64,000 nt of DNA from Ga0077527 sp021300125 (GTDB taxonomy: Bacteria; Pseudomonadota; Gammaproteobacteria; Burkholderiales; SG8-41), in assembly GCA_046339595.1 (NCBI GenBank), contig JBKDUF010000011.1, forward strand, positions 1 to 64,000. Direction: 5' to 3'. Shown here one piece after another: positions 1-8,486 of the stretch. The position numbers and the translations under genes are program-made. Numbering within the stretch: position 1 is the stretch's first letter; the number at the start of each line of letters is the position of its first letter. The notes below the pieces were generated by a model that was not told the DNA's origin, did no database searches, and saw nothing but the letters and a program-made list of their open reading frames with translations.

Positions 1-133
1 CGACGCCATCGCCTGGCAATTGAACACCAGGCCGCGCAAGTCGATGGGCTTCCGATGTCCTGCAGAACTGTTCACACCGGACGCATTCGATTTTAAGAAG
101 CACTACGCTGACCTTTTTGCACTTGGGTCTTGA
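1..133 (+). mobile_element. IS30-family transposase, C-terminal end (partial)
   Basis: Reading from base 2, an open frame of 43 codons ends at TGA 131-133. The peptide contains WQLNTRPRKSMGF followed by CPAELFTPDAF and ends FALGS. The N-x-RPRK-x-x-x-F-x-x-PxE/L pattern is the typical tail of IS30-type transposases, lying just after the last acidic catalytic residue of the DDE domain. The rest of the element lies outside the window. I could not identify a terminal inverted repeat in the 130 bases between this stop and the next gene, so the exact element boundary is unknown. Confidence 0.75.
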
Positions 134-263
134 AACCGCCCCCTTTTTTGATTTCTTGTGTCAAGCGCTGCAGACAAACTGTGCCGCAGCGCCCCTGGCC
201 CAAACCTCTTCCGGCCGCCTGATGGGGACCGGGAGAGGTTGTGTTTGATACGTGATGCAGAAT

Positions 264-1439
264 TCAGCCCAGTTCGGGGGCCAGCTTTTTCATTTCGGCG
301 TACAGCAGGTTCTGCGCCTCGAAGCCGATGCCGGGTCGGTCCGGCAGATTCAGCCAGCCATCCTCGACCTTCGCATCATCGGCGAAGCCGGCAAACATCC
401 CGAACACGCCCGGATAGGCCTCGCAGCCGCCGAGGCCGAAACCGCCGACGATGTGCAGCGTCATCTGGTTTCCGCCGTGCGGGAACACCGATTGCGGCGA
501 CCATCCGAGCTCTCGCATCATCGCCAGCGTTTTTGCAAACTGCGCGATGCCGTAGGACTGCGGCACGTCGGTCTGGATGATGTCGCGGTCGGCGCGCAGG
601 CCGCCGAAGGTGATCAGGTTGCGCACATCCTGCGTCGAGAACAGGTTCTCGCCGGTGCCGATCGGTGCGTCATAGATCGCCGCCACTTCGGCGAGCAGCG
701 CATAGTCCAGCGGATCGGTGGGCTCCTCGAACCAGCACAGCCGGTACGGCGCGAGCGCTTTGGCATAGGCCAGCGCGCGCTTGCGGTCGAAACCCGCGTT
801 GGCGTCCACCGCCAGCCGCGTGCTGTCGCCGATCAGTTGCAGCGCCGCCTCGACACGTTCGACATCCTCTGCAATGGACAGGCCGCCGACCTTGATCTTC
901 ATCGTGCGATAGCCCTGCGCGAACTTGTCGCGGATCTCCTCGAGCAGTTCCGGAATGCCTTTGCCCGGCGCATACCAGCCGCCGCCGACATAACAAGGAA
1001 TTTTCTGCAAGATATTGTTTTTATTGTATTTTGTTGCAATCAGCGCGTGCAGCGGCAGGCTGGCGATCTTGGCCGCGGCATCCCAGCAGGCGACCTCGAT
1101 GGTGCCGATGGCGACCGAACGCTCGGTGTGCCCGCCGGGGTTTTCCCGCTGCATCATGCAGGTGAGGATGTTCTCGGGATCGAGATTGGTGCCCGCTGCA
1201 TCGAGCAGCGATTCGGGCGCGGCCTTGAGGATGCGCGGGATGAAGCGGGCGCGCATCTGCGCGCCGCAGGCATAACGGCCGGTGGAATTGAAGGCGAAGC
1301 CGACGACGGGCCGGCCGTCGCGGATCACATCGGTGACCACCGCGACCACCGAGGTGGTCATCTCGCTGAAATCAAAGACCGCGTTGCGCAGGCTGGAATT
1401 CAGCGCAATCGCGGTCTCGCGGATGTCAACGATGCGCAA
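264..1439 (-). CDS. Enolase-superfamily dehydratase, D(-)-tartrate dehydratase-like
   Basis: This 391-residue protein belongs to the mandelate racemase/muconate lactonizing enzyme group of the enolase superfamily. It resembles the D(-)-tartrate dehydratase described in Bradyrhizobium, which converts D-tartrate to oxaloacetate. The expected active site is visible: a KxK motif at residues 181-183, metal ligands D212, E238 and E264, and a general-acid/base histidine at 321 in the PHGG motif. Length is normal for the family. The start is a TTG at 1437-1439, chosen because the conserved RIVDIRE beginning follows directly; no clear Shine-Dalgarno is seen. Only 12 bases separate it from the upstream Bug gene, so it is probably translated from the same message and may degrade the ligand that Bug protein binds. 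The exact substrate is inferred. Confidence 0.85.
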   Translation of the reverse strand: MRIVDIRETAIALNSSLRNAVFDFSEMTTSVVAVVTDVIRDGRPVVGFAFNSTGRYACGAQMRARFIPRILKAAPESLLDAAGTNLDPENILTCMMQRENPGGHTERSVAIGTIEVACWDAAAKIASLPLHALIATKYNKNNILQKIPCYVGGGWYAPGKGIPELLEEIRDKFAQGYRTMKIKVGGLSIAEDVERVEAALQLIGDSTRLAVDANAGFDRKRALAYAKALAPYRLCWFEEPTDPLDYALLAEVAAIYDAPIGTGENLFSTQDVRNLITFGGLRADRDIIQTDVPQSYGIAQFAKTLAMMRELGWSPQSVFPHGGNQMTLHIVGGFGLGGCEAYPGVFGMFAGFADDAKVEDGWLNLPDRPGIGFEAQNLLYAEMKKLAPELG

Positions 1440-1451
1440 GGCGCGTGCCGC

Positions 1452-2435
1452 TCAGTTCACCTTGATGCCGGCGGCCTTCACCACCCGGGTCCACTTGTCG
1501 ACCTCGACCTTCACCTGCGCCGCGAATTCCGCCGGCGAGCTGGCGATGATGTCAAAGCCGAGGCCTTCGATACGGCTGCGCACTTCGGGCTGGGCCATCA
1601 TTTTCGCGATCTGCCCGTGCAGACGGTCGACGATGGCCTTCGGCGTACCGGCCGGCACCAGCAGACCCTGCAGGGTATCCGCCTCCTGCCCCTTGAAGCC
1701 GACCTCGGCCATGGTCGGCACGTCACCGATCGCGCTGGCGCGCCTGGCACCGGTGACGGCGATGCCGCGCAGGCGGCCGGCCTGGATGTGCGGCGTGGTC
1801 GGCGGCAGCGCAGTGCAGCCGATGGGCGTCTGGTTGGCCACCACCGAGTTCACCGCCGGTCCGGCGCCGCCAAAGGGCACGGTGACGAAATCGAGCTTGG
1901 TGGTCAGGCGCAGCAGCTGCGCCGAAAGGTCGGGCGTGGTGCCGACGCCGGGCGTGGCCACCGAAAACTTCTTCGGATCGGCAGCCACCATCGTCAGCAA
2001 CTCCTTCATGTTTTTGGCCGGGAGCGACGGGTGCACGGTGAACACATTGGGCGAAGCCGCCATGTTCGACACCGGAATGAAGCTCTTGTACGGATCATAG
2101 GGAATCTGGCCGTAGAGGCCGGGATTCACGACAAAGCTGGAACTGACCACGATCAGCGTGTGGCCGTCGGCCGGGGCATTGGCGGCGAGCCCCATGCCGA
2201 GGTTGCCGCCGGCACCGGCGCGGTTGTCCACCACCACCTGCTGGCCCAGTCCTTCGCTCAGCTTCTGCGCCACTACCCGCGCGATGACATCGGTGGGGCC
2301 GCCGGGGGCAAACGGCACGATCATGCGCACCGGCCGCGTCGGATAGTCCTGCGCGGCGGCAAGACCGGCGATGAGGGTCAGCGCCGCGAGGGTCGCGGCC
2401 GCAGCGTATTCGAGCTTCAGCTTCAGCATGGCCAT
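1452..2435 (-). CDS. Bug-family (TctC-like) periplasmic binding protein
   Basis: A 327-residue precursor with a signal peptide ending near GLAAAQ. The mature start carries the Bug signature YPTRPVRMIVPFAPGGPTD. Family members fold as periplasmic binding proteins, bind small carboxylates or amides, and feed tripartite tricarboxylate transporters or act as sensors. Further family marks are NRAGAGGNLG and VHPSLPAKNMKEL. The start at 2435 (MAMLKLK) follows a GGAG; an ATG two codons later is an alternative. Upstream extension would give a leader lacking signal-peptide character. It sits 13 bases after another Bug gene and 12 bases before the tartrate-dehydratase-like gene, so the three look like one operon. 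No membrane subunits TctA/TctB are nearby. Confidence 0.92.
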   Translation of the reverse strand: MAMLKLKLEYAAAATLAALTLIAGLAAAQDYPTRPVRMIVPFAPGGPTDVIARVVAQKLSEGLGQQVVVDNRAGAGGNLGMGLAANAPADGHTLIVVSSSFVVNPGLYGQIPYDPYKSFIPVSNMAASPNVFTVHPSLPAKNMKELLTMVAADPKKFSVATPGVGTTPDLSAQLLRLTTKLDFVTVPFGGAGPAVNSVVANQTPIGCTALPPTTPHIQAGRLRGIAVTGARRASAIGDVPTMAEVGFKGQEADTLQGLLVPAGTPKAIVDRLHGQIAKMMAQPEVRSRIEGLGFDIIASSPAEFAAQVKVEVDKWTRVVKAAGIKVN

Positions 2436-2448
2436 GTTCTCCGGTCGA

Positions 2449-3423
2449 TCAGTCAGCCGTGGCGCCGGACTGGCGCACCACACGGCCCCAGCGCTCGGCC
2501 TCGCTGCGGATGAATTTCGCGAACTCCTCGGGCGTGCTGGTCAGCACGTCGGTGCCGCGCGCGGCGAAGAGCTTGCGCGTGGCCGGATCGTTGAGCACCT
2601 TCACCAGTTCGGTGTTGTGGCGGTTGATGATCTCGCGCGGCGTGCCGGCCGGGGCCAGCATGCCGTACCAGGTGTCGACCTTGAACCAGGGTACGCCGGC
2701 CTCGATCACGGTCGGCACCTCGGGAACCGCCGGATCGCGCTTGTCGCCGAGCGCCGCGAGCGCGCGCAGCTTGCCCGACTTGACGAAGGGTGCGGCCGCC
2801 GCGGTACCGATCACCAGCATGTCCACCTCGCCGGAAATCAGCGCGGTCTGCGCCTGGTTGGCACCCTTGTGCGGGATCATTTCGATCTTGAGCTTGTTCT
2901 CGGCAATGAAGTAGCGCGCACCAAGGTCGTTGGTGGTGCCGGCGCCACCGGAACCGAAGTTGAGCTTGCCGGGGTTCTTGCGCGCCAGCGCAATCAGCTC
3001 CTGCACGCTGCGCGCGGGCACCGAGGGATGCACCACCAGCAGGTTGGGGATGGAAGCCACCAGGCCAATGGGCGCGAGGTCCTTCAGCGGGTCGTAGTTG
3101 AGTTTCTTGTAGAGGCTCGGGCTGATCGAGATCGACGGCGAGCAGAGCACGATGGTGTAGCCGTCCGGCGCCTGGCGCGCAGTGAACTCGGCGCCGACGT
3201 TGCCCCCGGCACCGGGCCGGTTCTCGGCAATCACGGTCTGGCCGTAACTCTCGCCCAGGCGCTGCGCGATCATGCGGCCGAGGATGTCGGTGCCGCCGCC
3301 GGGCGGGAACGGCAGTACCAGGCGGATGGGTTTGGCCGGAAAGGACTGCGCAAGCGCGGCAGCCGGTGCGGCACAGCCGAGCAGCACTGCCGCGGCTGCG
3401 GCCAGGGAATGGCGAAACGTCAT
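2449..3423 (-). CDS. Bug-family periplasmic binding protein
   Basis: A 324-residue Bug precursor. The start ATG at 3421-3423 is preceded by a perfect AGGAGG with six-base spacing, which settles it over the longer upstream frame. The signal peptide is alanine-rich and ends near AAALAQ; the mature protein begins SFPAKPIRLVLPFPPGGGTD. NRPGAGGNVGAEF, VHPSVPARSVQEL and PHKGANQAQ mark the usual ligand-loop regions. It is the first gene of a leftward trio with a second Bug gene and an enolase-type dehydratase. It is divergent from a third Bug gene at 3620, leaving about 195 bases for two promoters. Confidence 0.93.
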   Translation of the reverse strand: MTFRHSLAAAAAVLLGCAAPAAALAQSFPAKPIRLVLPFPPGGGTDILGRMIAQRLGESYGQTVIAENRPGAGGNVGAEFTARQAPDGYTIVLCSPSISISPSLYKKLNYDPLKDLAPIGLVASIPNLLVVHPSVPARSVQELIALARKNPGKLNFGSGGAGTTNDLGARYFIAENKLKIEMIPHKGANQAQTALISGEVDMLVIGTAAAAPFVKSGKLRALAALGDKRDPAVPEVPTVIEAGVPWFKVDTWYGMLAPAGTPREIINRHNTELVKVLNDPATRKLFAARGTDVLTSTPEEFAKFIRSEAERWGRVVRQSGATAD

Positions 3424-3565
3424 GAAAAACCTCCTGATGAAACCATGCGTGCCGCGCGGGAAGCGGGCCGTCATTGTTAGTTCTGGCGCCCAATTCTCCA
3501 CGGTGCCCCGCCGCAGGTCAACGACACCGGCATGCGCCACGGGGCATCCGCCATGGCGGCTGGGC

Positions 3566-3571
3566 TACAAT
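3566..3571 (+). promoter_or_regulatory. Candidate -10 element (TACAAT) before the rightward Bug gene
   Basis: TACAAT lies 48 bases upstream of the ATG at 3620 in the divergent intergenic region. The same hexamer in the same position recurs before the genes at 17505, 26380 and 27988 in this window. No good -35 sequence is seen. Confidence 0.4.
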
Positions 3572-3619
3572 CGCCGGACAAATCCCATAACACCAATAAA
3601 CACCCCCCGGAGGAGCCGC

Positions 3620-4606
3620 ATGAACACCATCTGGCATGGCCTCGCAGCCAGCGTAATGATCGGCAGTCTTGGCGTTTTTTCGGTAAGCGCTGTTGCTCAA
3701 ACCTATCCGGCCAAGCCGGTGCGCTTTGTAGTGCCCTTTGTCCCCGGCGGTCCTACCGACATCCAGGGCCGCATGCTCGGCGAAAAGCTGGCGCAGCGCC
3801 TGGGCCAGCAGGTGCTGGTGGACAACCGCGGCGGTGCCGGCGGCAACATCGGCATGGAACTCACGGCCAAGGCGCCGCCCGACGGCTACACCATCGTCAT
3901 CGCCACCGTCGGTACCTGGGCGGTCAACCCGCACCTCTACAAGCTGTCCTTCGATGTGCTCAGGGATTTCACGCCAATCATCCAGATCTCCAGCTCGCCG
4001 GGTGTGCTGGTGGTGCATCCTTCGGTGCCGGTGAAATCGGTAAAGGAGCTGGTGGCACTGGCAAGGGCGCGCCCCGGCGAACTGAACTACGGCTCCTCGG
4101 GTGTCGGCGGCTTCGGGCACATCAGCGGCGAGCTGTTCACGCTGATGAGCAACACCAAAATGATCCACGTGCCGTACAAGAGTTCAGCACCGTCGCTGAC
4201 CGACCTTGTCGCCGGCCAGATCCAGGTGCTGTTCAACAACGCGATCTCGACCGTGCCCTTCGTCCAGGCCGGCCGCGTGCGCGCGCTGGCCACCACCGGC
4301 GCAAAACGCCTCGCGGTCCTGTCGGAACTGCCGACCATCGCCGAAGCGGGCGTGCCGGGCTACGAAAACTCCTCATGGTCCGCGGTGGCCGGCCCGGCCG
4401 CACTGCCCGCGCCAATCCAGGGCCGCCTGCACAAGGAGTTCACCGGCATCCTCAATGACCCGGACATCCAGAAACGCCATGCGGAGGTCGGCGCGCAGAT
4501 CATCGGCGGCTCGCCGGAACAGTTCCACGCCTACCTGAGGGCCGAGGTCGAGAAATTCGGCAAGCTGGTGAAATCCGCCGGCATCAAGGCTGCAGCAGGC
4601 GGTTGA
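3620..4606 (+). CDS. Bug-family periplasmic binding protein
   Basis: A 328-residue Bug precursor and the only rightward Bug gene in the first 27 kb. The start ATG at 3620 follows GGAGGAG with four-base spacing. The signal peptide runs to about SVSAVAQ, and the mature protein starts TYPAKPVRFVVPFVPGGPTD. Family features include NRGGAGGNIGMEL, PPDGYT, VHPSVPVKSVKEL, a GFGHISGELF helix and a HVPYKSSAP loop (usually HVPYKG). It is monocistronic: it faces a divergent Bug gene upstream, and downstream come a palindromic repeat and a strong bidirectional terminator. The ligand is unknown. Confidence 0.93.
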   Translation: MNTIWHGLAASVMIGSLGVFSVSAVAQTYPAKPVRFVVPFVPGGPTDIQGRMLGEKLAQRLGQQVLVDNRGGAGGNIGMELTAKAPPDGYTIVIATVGTWAVNPHLYKLSFDVLRDFTPIIQISSSPGVLVVHPSVPVKSVKELVALARARPGELNYGSSGVGGFGHISGELFTLMSNTKMIHVPYKSSAPSLTDLVAGQIQVLFNNAISTVPFVQAGRVRALATTGAKRLAVLSELPTIAEAGVPGYENSSWSAVAGPAALPAPIQGRLHKEFTGILNDPDIQKRHAEVGAQIIGGSPEQFHAYLRAEVEKFGKLVKSAGIKAAAGG

Positions 4607-4654
4607 TGCGTTGTTCGGGCAATTACCGGTTTTCTTGATCGGTGATAACCCAAT

Positions 4655-4714
4655 ACCGTTCGCCCTGAGCTTGTCGAAGGGCAGCCGGACTTCGACAGGC
4701 TCAGCCCGAACGGT
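4655..4714. repeat. Long imperfect palindromic intergenic repeat
   Basis: Two 25-base arms (4655-4679 and 4690-4714) are inverted copies with two mismatches, separated by ten bases. The core is GCCCTGAGCTTGTCGAAGG facing its inverse. This matches, from memory, a REP-like palindrome widely dispersed between genes in proteobacterial genomes. It would form a long hairpin just after the stop of the Bug gene and just before the Rho-independent terminator. Confidence 0.7.
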
Positions 4715-4738
4715 TTGGCGAAGTGTGCAACCATGAAT

Positions 4739-4770
4739 AAAAAAAGCGCAGCCGGGGCTGCGCTTTTTTT
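4739..4770. terminator. Bidirectional Rho-independent terminator
   Basis: An A-tract, the stem AGCGCAGCC (4745-4753) pairing with GGCTGCGCT (4756-4764), and a run of seven T follow one another. The A- and T-tracts on both sides make it work in both directions. It separates the rightward Bug gene from the leftward gene at 4787-5917. Confidence 0.9.
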
Positions 4771-4786
4771 GCGTCTGCAAACCCGC

Positions 4787-5917
4787 TTAGCGGAAACGCT
4801 CCGCGCAGCGATGAACCGCCTGGTTGGTATCGAACTTCAGGCATTCGCGGGCATCGAGCCTGGCACGCGCGGTGAGCATCGGTGCGGGGCCGGCGGCACC
4901 CGCCGCCGTAGGGGCCTTCACGGTGGCCGCGCCACCCTTTCGCGCCTTGCCCATCTCAGCGATCTTGATGCCGGCCGGCTCAGCGCTGACACGCGTTTCC
5001 TCGATAATGGCGTTCATCACTTTGGCGACCATCCACTTGGCGTCTTCCGACTCGTACAGCTTGGCGTACTCAGCCAGCTCAGCATCTGGAACTTCGCGAT
5101 AAACAAAAGCCGAGATCGTCAGCACCATCCCGCGCAATCCCTGCATTAATGCGGCCTTATTTTTTTCGAGGTCGGCATCGAACTTCTTCATGGCCGCCGC
5201 ATCTCCGCCGACGATACCGATCATCATTGCACGGGCAGTGCCAATGAACAGCGCCACCAAGAACTCATGAGAACGTGTTGTATCTGCAAAATCACTCAAT
5301 AGTTTTACGCGCTCAGCAGACAGTGGTTTTTTACTGACCTCCTTTGCAAAGGCTGCGAGCTCCTCGCCATTCATGGGTTTGGACTCGATTTCGACAATCT
5401 TCTTTACCTGCGGCGCGGCAAAGGCTTTGTTGAGACTTTCGATCCGCTTTCGCTCGAAATCCTTGGTCAGGGCTTCACGCACGCGCTGCTGGTAGCGCTC
5501 TGCCTTGAAAGATTCGGCCACGATTTTTTCAATTTCAGCCGTCACAGCGGCGTCCGCGGATTTGACGGCCGATTGACGTGCTCCCATTTTCGCCTGCTCA
5601 GGAATCTGCGCGAGCTGCCTGCTCAGGCCCGAAACCTCCAGCAACTGGTCAACCAGCTTTTCCGGCGGCACTTCAGCCGGCGGCTTGGGTTTGGCAGCAA
5701 CCGGGGGCGGCGGCGGCGGCGGGGGTTCGGCCATGAATGCATCCCAGCCCATCCAGCCAATGATCGCCACGGTCACGGCAGCAACCGCGCCCATCGCGAT
5801 TTTTTTCCTGCGTCCGCCGTCATCCGCGGCAACGACCGGGGCTGGCGCCGGTTCTTGAGTCTTTTTACGGCCGCCGAATTTCGGCGGCTTCAGCTTGCTC
5901 AGATCAAATTTGGCCAT
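4787..5917 (-). CDS. Membrane-anchored protein of unknown function with polyproline linker
   Basis: I do not recognise this 376-residue protein with certainty. The N-terminus is basic and cytoplasmic (about residues 1-40, including GGRKK and a stretch rich in Pro and Ala). It is followed by one membrane segment at about 41-60 (AVAAVTVAIIGWMGW), then eight consecutive prolines and a KPKPPAEVPPEK linker. The outer part is mostly helical; its AERYQQRVREALTKDFE and AKEVSKKPLSAERVKLLSDF stretches are reminiscent of DUF2059-type domains, but this is only a resemblance. A Cys pair lies near the C-terminus (ECLKFD, HRCAERF). The start has GGGGAG eight bases upstream. It is flanked by a terminator downstream and stands alone, so its context gives no function. 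Confidence 0.75.
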   Translation of the reverse strand: MAKFDLSKLKPPKFGGRKKTQEPAPAPVVAADDGGRRKKIAMGAVAAVTVAIIGWMGWDAFMAEPPPPPPPPVAAKPKPPAEVPPEKLVDQLLEVSGLSRQLAQIPEQAKMGARQSAVKSADAAVTAEIEKIVAESFKAERYQQRVREALTKDFERKRIESLNKAFAAPQVKKIVEIESKPMNGEELAAFAKEVSKKPLSAERVKLLSDFADTTRSHEFLVALFIGTARAMMIGIVGGDAAAMKKFDADLEKNKAALMQGLRGMVLTISAFVYREVPDAELAEYAKLYESEDAKWMVAKVMNAIIEETRVSAEPAGIKIAEMGKARKGGAATVKAPTAAGAAGPAPMLTARARLDARECLKFDTNQAVHRCAERFR

Positions 5918-6018
5918 TTGTTGTCTCCCCAGCCGACCATGGACTGATCGCCAGCATACGCCAGAACCGCTTTTGAATCAGTGCATTAATGCCCGTTTCC
6001 GCAACGCCCCCCCAGGCC

Positions 6019-7014
6019 TTACAGGGTCTCGCCCAGCAGCGTTTTCGCGGTGCGCTCGCAGACCCAGGCCTTCTCTTCCGCGGTCAGCCCGGGGATGCCG
6101 TCCACCGCCGCCGGCACGTCCAGCGGCGCCATGTCGAAGGGGTGGTCGGTGCCGATGACCACGCGGTCGGCGCCGACCTGGTCGATCAGGTACTTGGCGG
6201 CCTTCGGATCATGGGTGAGGCAGTCGAAATAGAAGCGCTTGAACAGCTCGCGCGGCGGCGTGGGATTGTTGACCTTGGGTTCCTGCCGCACCTGGTGGCC
6301 ATGGCGGAAACGGCCGATCTGGTACGGAATTAAACCGCCGCCATGCGGCAGCACCACGCGCAGCTTGGGCATCTCGTCCATCGCACCGCTGAACATCAGA
6401 TGCGCGACCATCAGCGTGGTGTCGAGCGGGAAACCGACAAAGTTCGACAGGTAGTAGTCCTCCATGCCGCCCTTGGCCAGGCACTGGTAGGGATGGGCAA
6501 AGATGAAGCAGCCCAGCTGCTCGATGGTCTTGAGCACCTTGCGGAATTTCGGCGCCGCCAGCGGCGTACCCTCGATCGAGGTCGCCAGCTCCACCGCCTT
6601 GAAACCGTATGCCTTGACCACGCGCTCGAGCTCGGTGATCGCCGCGTCCGGGTCCTGCATCGGCAGGTGCGCCATGCCGCGCAGGCGCGAGGGATGCTTG
6701 GCGACCATCTGCGCGATGCCGTCATTGGCCAGCTGCGCCGCGTAGAGGCCCGCTTCCGCCGGCAGCCAGTAGAAATAGATCGGCGGACCGACCGAAATCG
6801 CCGACACGTCGAGCTTGTTGCGGCTCATCCACTCGACCTTGGCATCAGCATCGTAGAAGTCGGGGCTCAACACCGCCGGACGGCCATGCACGTCGAAATA
6901 CTTCTTGCCGTCCTTCTCCCAGATGCTGGTGTGGAAGCGCTGGGGGTCCTTCTCCATCGCCGCGATGATGGTCGGCGGGATGACGTGGCTGTGCAGGTCG
7001 TAACGCTTGCTCAT
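6019..7014 (-). CDS. Amidohydrolase family 2 (ACMSD-like metal-dependent hydrolase/decarboxylase)
   Basis: A 331-residue TIM-barrel enzyme of the amidohydrolase-2 family, which includes aminocarboxymuconate-semialdehyde decarboxylase and several aromatic/gamma-resorcylate-type decarboxylases. The metal site is complete: HxH at H8/H10 in DLHSHVIP, H174 in FAHPY, H224 in LPHGGG and D290 in GTDHPFDM. Such enzymes remove CO2 from ring-cleavage or hydroxybenzoate intermediates, or hydrolyse lactones. Length is normal. It is followed after a 36-base gap by an MmgE/PrpD gene that lies upstream on the same strand. A role in degradation of an aromatic or cyclic acid is inferred; the substrate is unknown. 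Confidence 0.88.
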   Translation of the reverse strand: MSKRYDLHSHVIPPTIIAAMEKDPQRFHTSIWEKDGKKYFDVHGRPAVLSPDFYDADAKVEWMSRNKLDVSAISVGPPIYFYWLPAEAGLYAAQLANDGIAQMVAKHPSRLRGMAHLPMQDPDAAITELERVVKAYGFKAVELATSIEGTPLAAPKFRKVLKTIEQLGCFIFAHPYQCLAKGGMEDYYLSNFVGFPLDTTLMVAHLMFSGAMDEMPKLRVVLPHGGGLIPYQIGRFRHGHQVRQEPKVNNPTPPRELFKRFYFDCLTHDPKAAKYLIDQVGADRVVIGTDHPFDMAPLDVPAAVDGIPGLTAEEKAWVCERTAKTLLGETL

Positions 7015-7050
7015 GCTGGTCCTCTGGGTGGGTGATTTTTTTTACAGCGG

Positions 7051-8463
7051 CTATTTTAAGGCGAGATTACCAAGGCGGGATTCAAGCGAGAGCAGCGGCC
7101 GCAGCGCGCGTGCATCGCGCAGGCGCTCGATGTGCCACACGGCGTCGATCAGTTTTTCACTGCGCCGCGCACCGAGCAGCGGCAGCAGCAGGTCGCGCGC
7201 CTTGGCGGCCACCTCCTCCCGCGGCATCGGATTGGCCGCGGTGCCGCGCACCGCCTTCGTGTGATGGCGCAGCCGGCGGCCGTCGCGGGTGGTGATTTCG
7301 ACGATGGCCTGCGTGGTCTTCGCCCGGCCCAGCGCGGCGCTGCCCTTGAGCTCGATCTTCTCCCTCAACTTCAGCACCTTCGGGTCGCGCACGCGGCGGT
7401 CGTCATGCGCCGAGGCAAAGCTGATGTCGCCGTCAAGCAGCATCACCGCCACCAGGTGCTGGATGTTGATGCTGGCCATGGTGCGCTGGTTGACGGTGCG
7501 CGCCCCCTGCTCGTCGATGGTGATGGCGACGCGACCAACGTCGGCTGCACCGATGCGGTGTTTCTCCAGGATGTTCATCACCGAATCGAGCGGCGCCTGG
7601 ATCGGGTAACCGACCGCCCAGCGCTTGATCGAGGTGTTCATGATCTCGTAGCGGCGGCCGAGGTCGGCGACCAGTTTCTCCGGGCTGGCGGTCAGGCCGT
7701 GGGCGTGGAAAAAGCTGCGGTCTCCGTCGAACACGTCCTCGACGCCGGTGAACTTCATCGAGGCCATCACTGCGGCGGTCACGCCGTTTCGGGCCGGCAT
7801 GCCGCCGAAATCGAAGGCCTTTTCGATGTGCTCGATGTCGCGCGCCCAGCACGACAGTCCCGAGGCCTGCTGCGCGGTGTATGACAGCAGGTAGCGCGTC
7901 TGGTCGTAGTCCAGTTTCAGGATCGCCGCGGCGGCAGCAGCGGCACCGAACATGTGGCCAAAGCTGTGGGTGGAATGGCCGCGCTCGCGGAACCGCTCGA
8001 TGCCCAGCGCGATCGACATCCGCGCGCAGACGTCATAGCCCAGCACCGTGGCGCGCAGCAGTGCCGTGCCGTTCGCACGCTCGCGTTCGGCCATGGCCAG
8101 CGCGGCAGGCACCACGCCGCAGCCCGGATGCACCAGCGCCAGATAGTAGGTGTCGTCGGTTTCGTCGGCATGGGCGTGCATGCCGTTGGCCAGCGCGGTG
8201 TTGATCGCCGTGGTAACGATGTTCGAACCGATCACCTGCGCCTCGGGCGTGCCGCCCTGCGTGGCGATGAATTCGATGGCGCGTTTTCCGGGCAGCAGCT
8301 GCGAGCCCGACAGCATCGCCGCCAGCGTGTCGAGCAGATGGTGTTTGGCGCGCTCGGTGACTTTGGCCGGCAGTGCGCGGCGGGGCGCGGTGGCGATGTA
8401 AGTGGCCAGCCGGTGCATCAGCGGGGAGATCTTCGGTCGACCGGTTCGGGTGCGTACGGACAT
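7051..8463 (-). CDS. MmgE/PrpD family protein
   Basis: A 470-residue member of the MmgE/PrpD fold, which contains 2-methylcitrate dehydratase, cis-aconitate decarboxylase and other dehydratases/isomerases of carboxylic acids. The characteristic motif GMHAHADETDD lies near residue 95, with HPGCGVVPAALAMAE following. The start MSVRTRTG at 8463 avoids overlap with the Bug gene upstream; a longer frame from 8529 would overlap that gene by 43 bases. Unlike the second family member at 19000-20439 it does not match true PrpD closely, so it probably acts on a different acid. It is linked with the Bug gene at 8487 and the amidohydrolase at 6019, suggesting an uptake-plus-degradation unit. Confidence 0.88.
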   Translation of the reverse strand: MSVRTRTGRPKISPLMHRLATYIATAPRRALPAKVTERAKHHLLDTLAAMLSGSQLLPGKRAIEFIATQGGTPEAQVIGSNIVTTAINTALANGMHAHADETDDTYYLALVHPGCGVVPAALAMAERERANGTALLRATVLGYDVCARMSIALGIERFRERGHSTHSFGHMFGAAAAAAAILKLDYDQTRYLLSYTAQQASGLSCWARDIEHIEKAFDFGGMPARNGVTAAVMASMKFTGVEDVFDGDRSFFHAHGLTASPEKLVADLGRRYEIMNTSIKRWAVGYPIQAPLDSVMNILEKHRIGAADVGRVAITIDEQGARTVNQRTMASINIQHLVAVMLLDGDISFASAHDDRRVRDPKVLKLREKIELKGSAALGRAKTTQAIVEITTRDGRRLRHHTKAVRGTAANPMPREEVAAKARDLLLPLLGARRSEKLIDAVWHIERLRDARALRPLLSLESRLGNLALK

Positions 8464-8486
8464 TGCGGTGTGTTCCAGCGGGTTGT

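Noticed and set aside
134..263. Right-hand inverted repeat of the IS30-type element
   Set aside because: No partner end is in the window to compare with, so any repeat call would be arbitrary.
252..2513. Open frame of 753 codons on the plus strand across the dehydratase and Bug genes
   Set aside because: Shadow of two recognisable minus-strand proteins; no family motifs and a low-complexity Arg/His/Gly-rich product.
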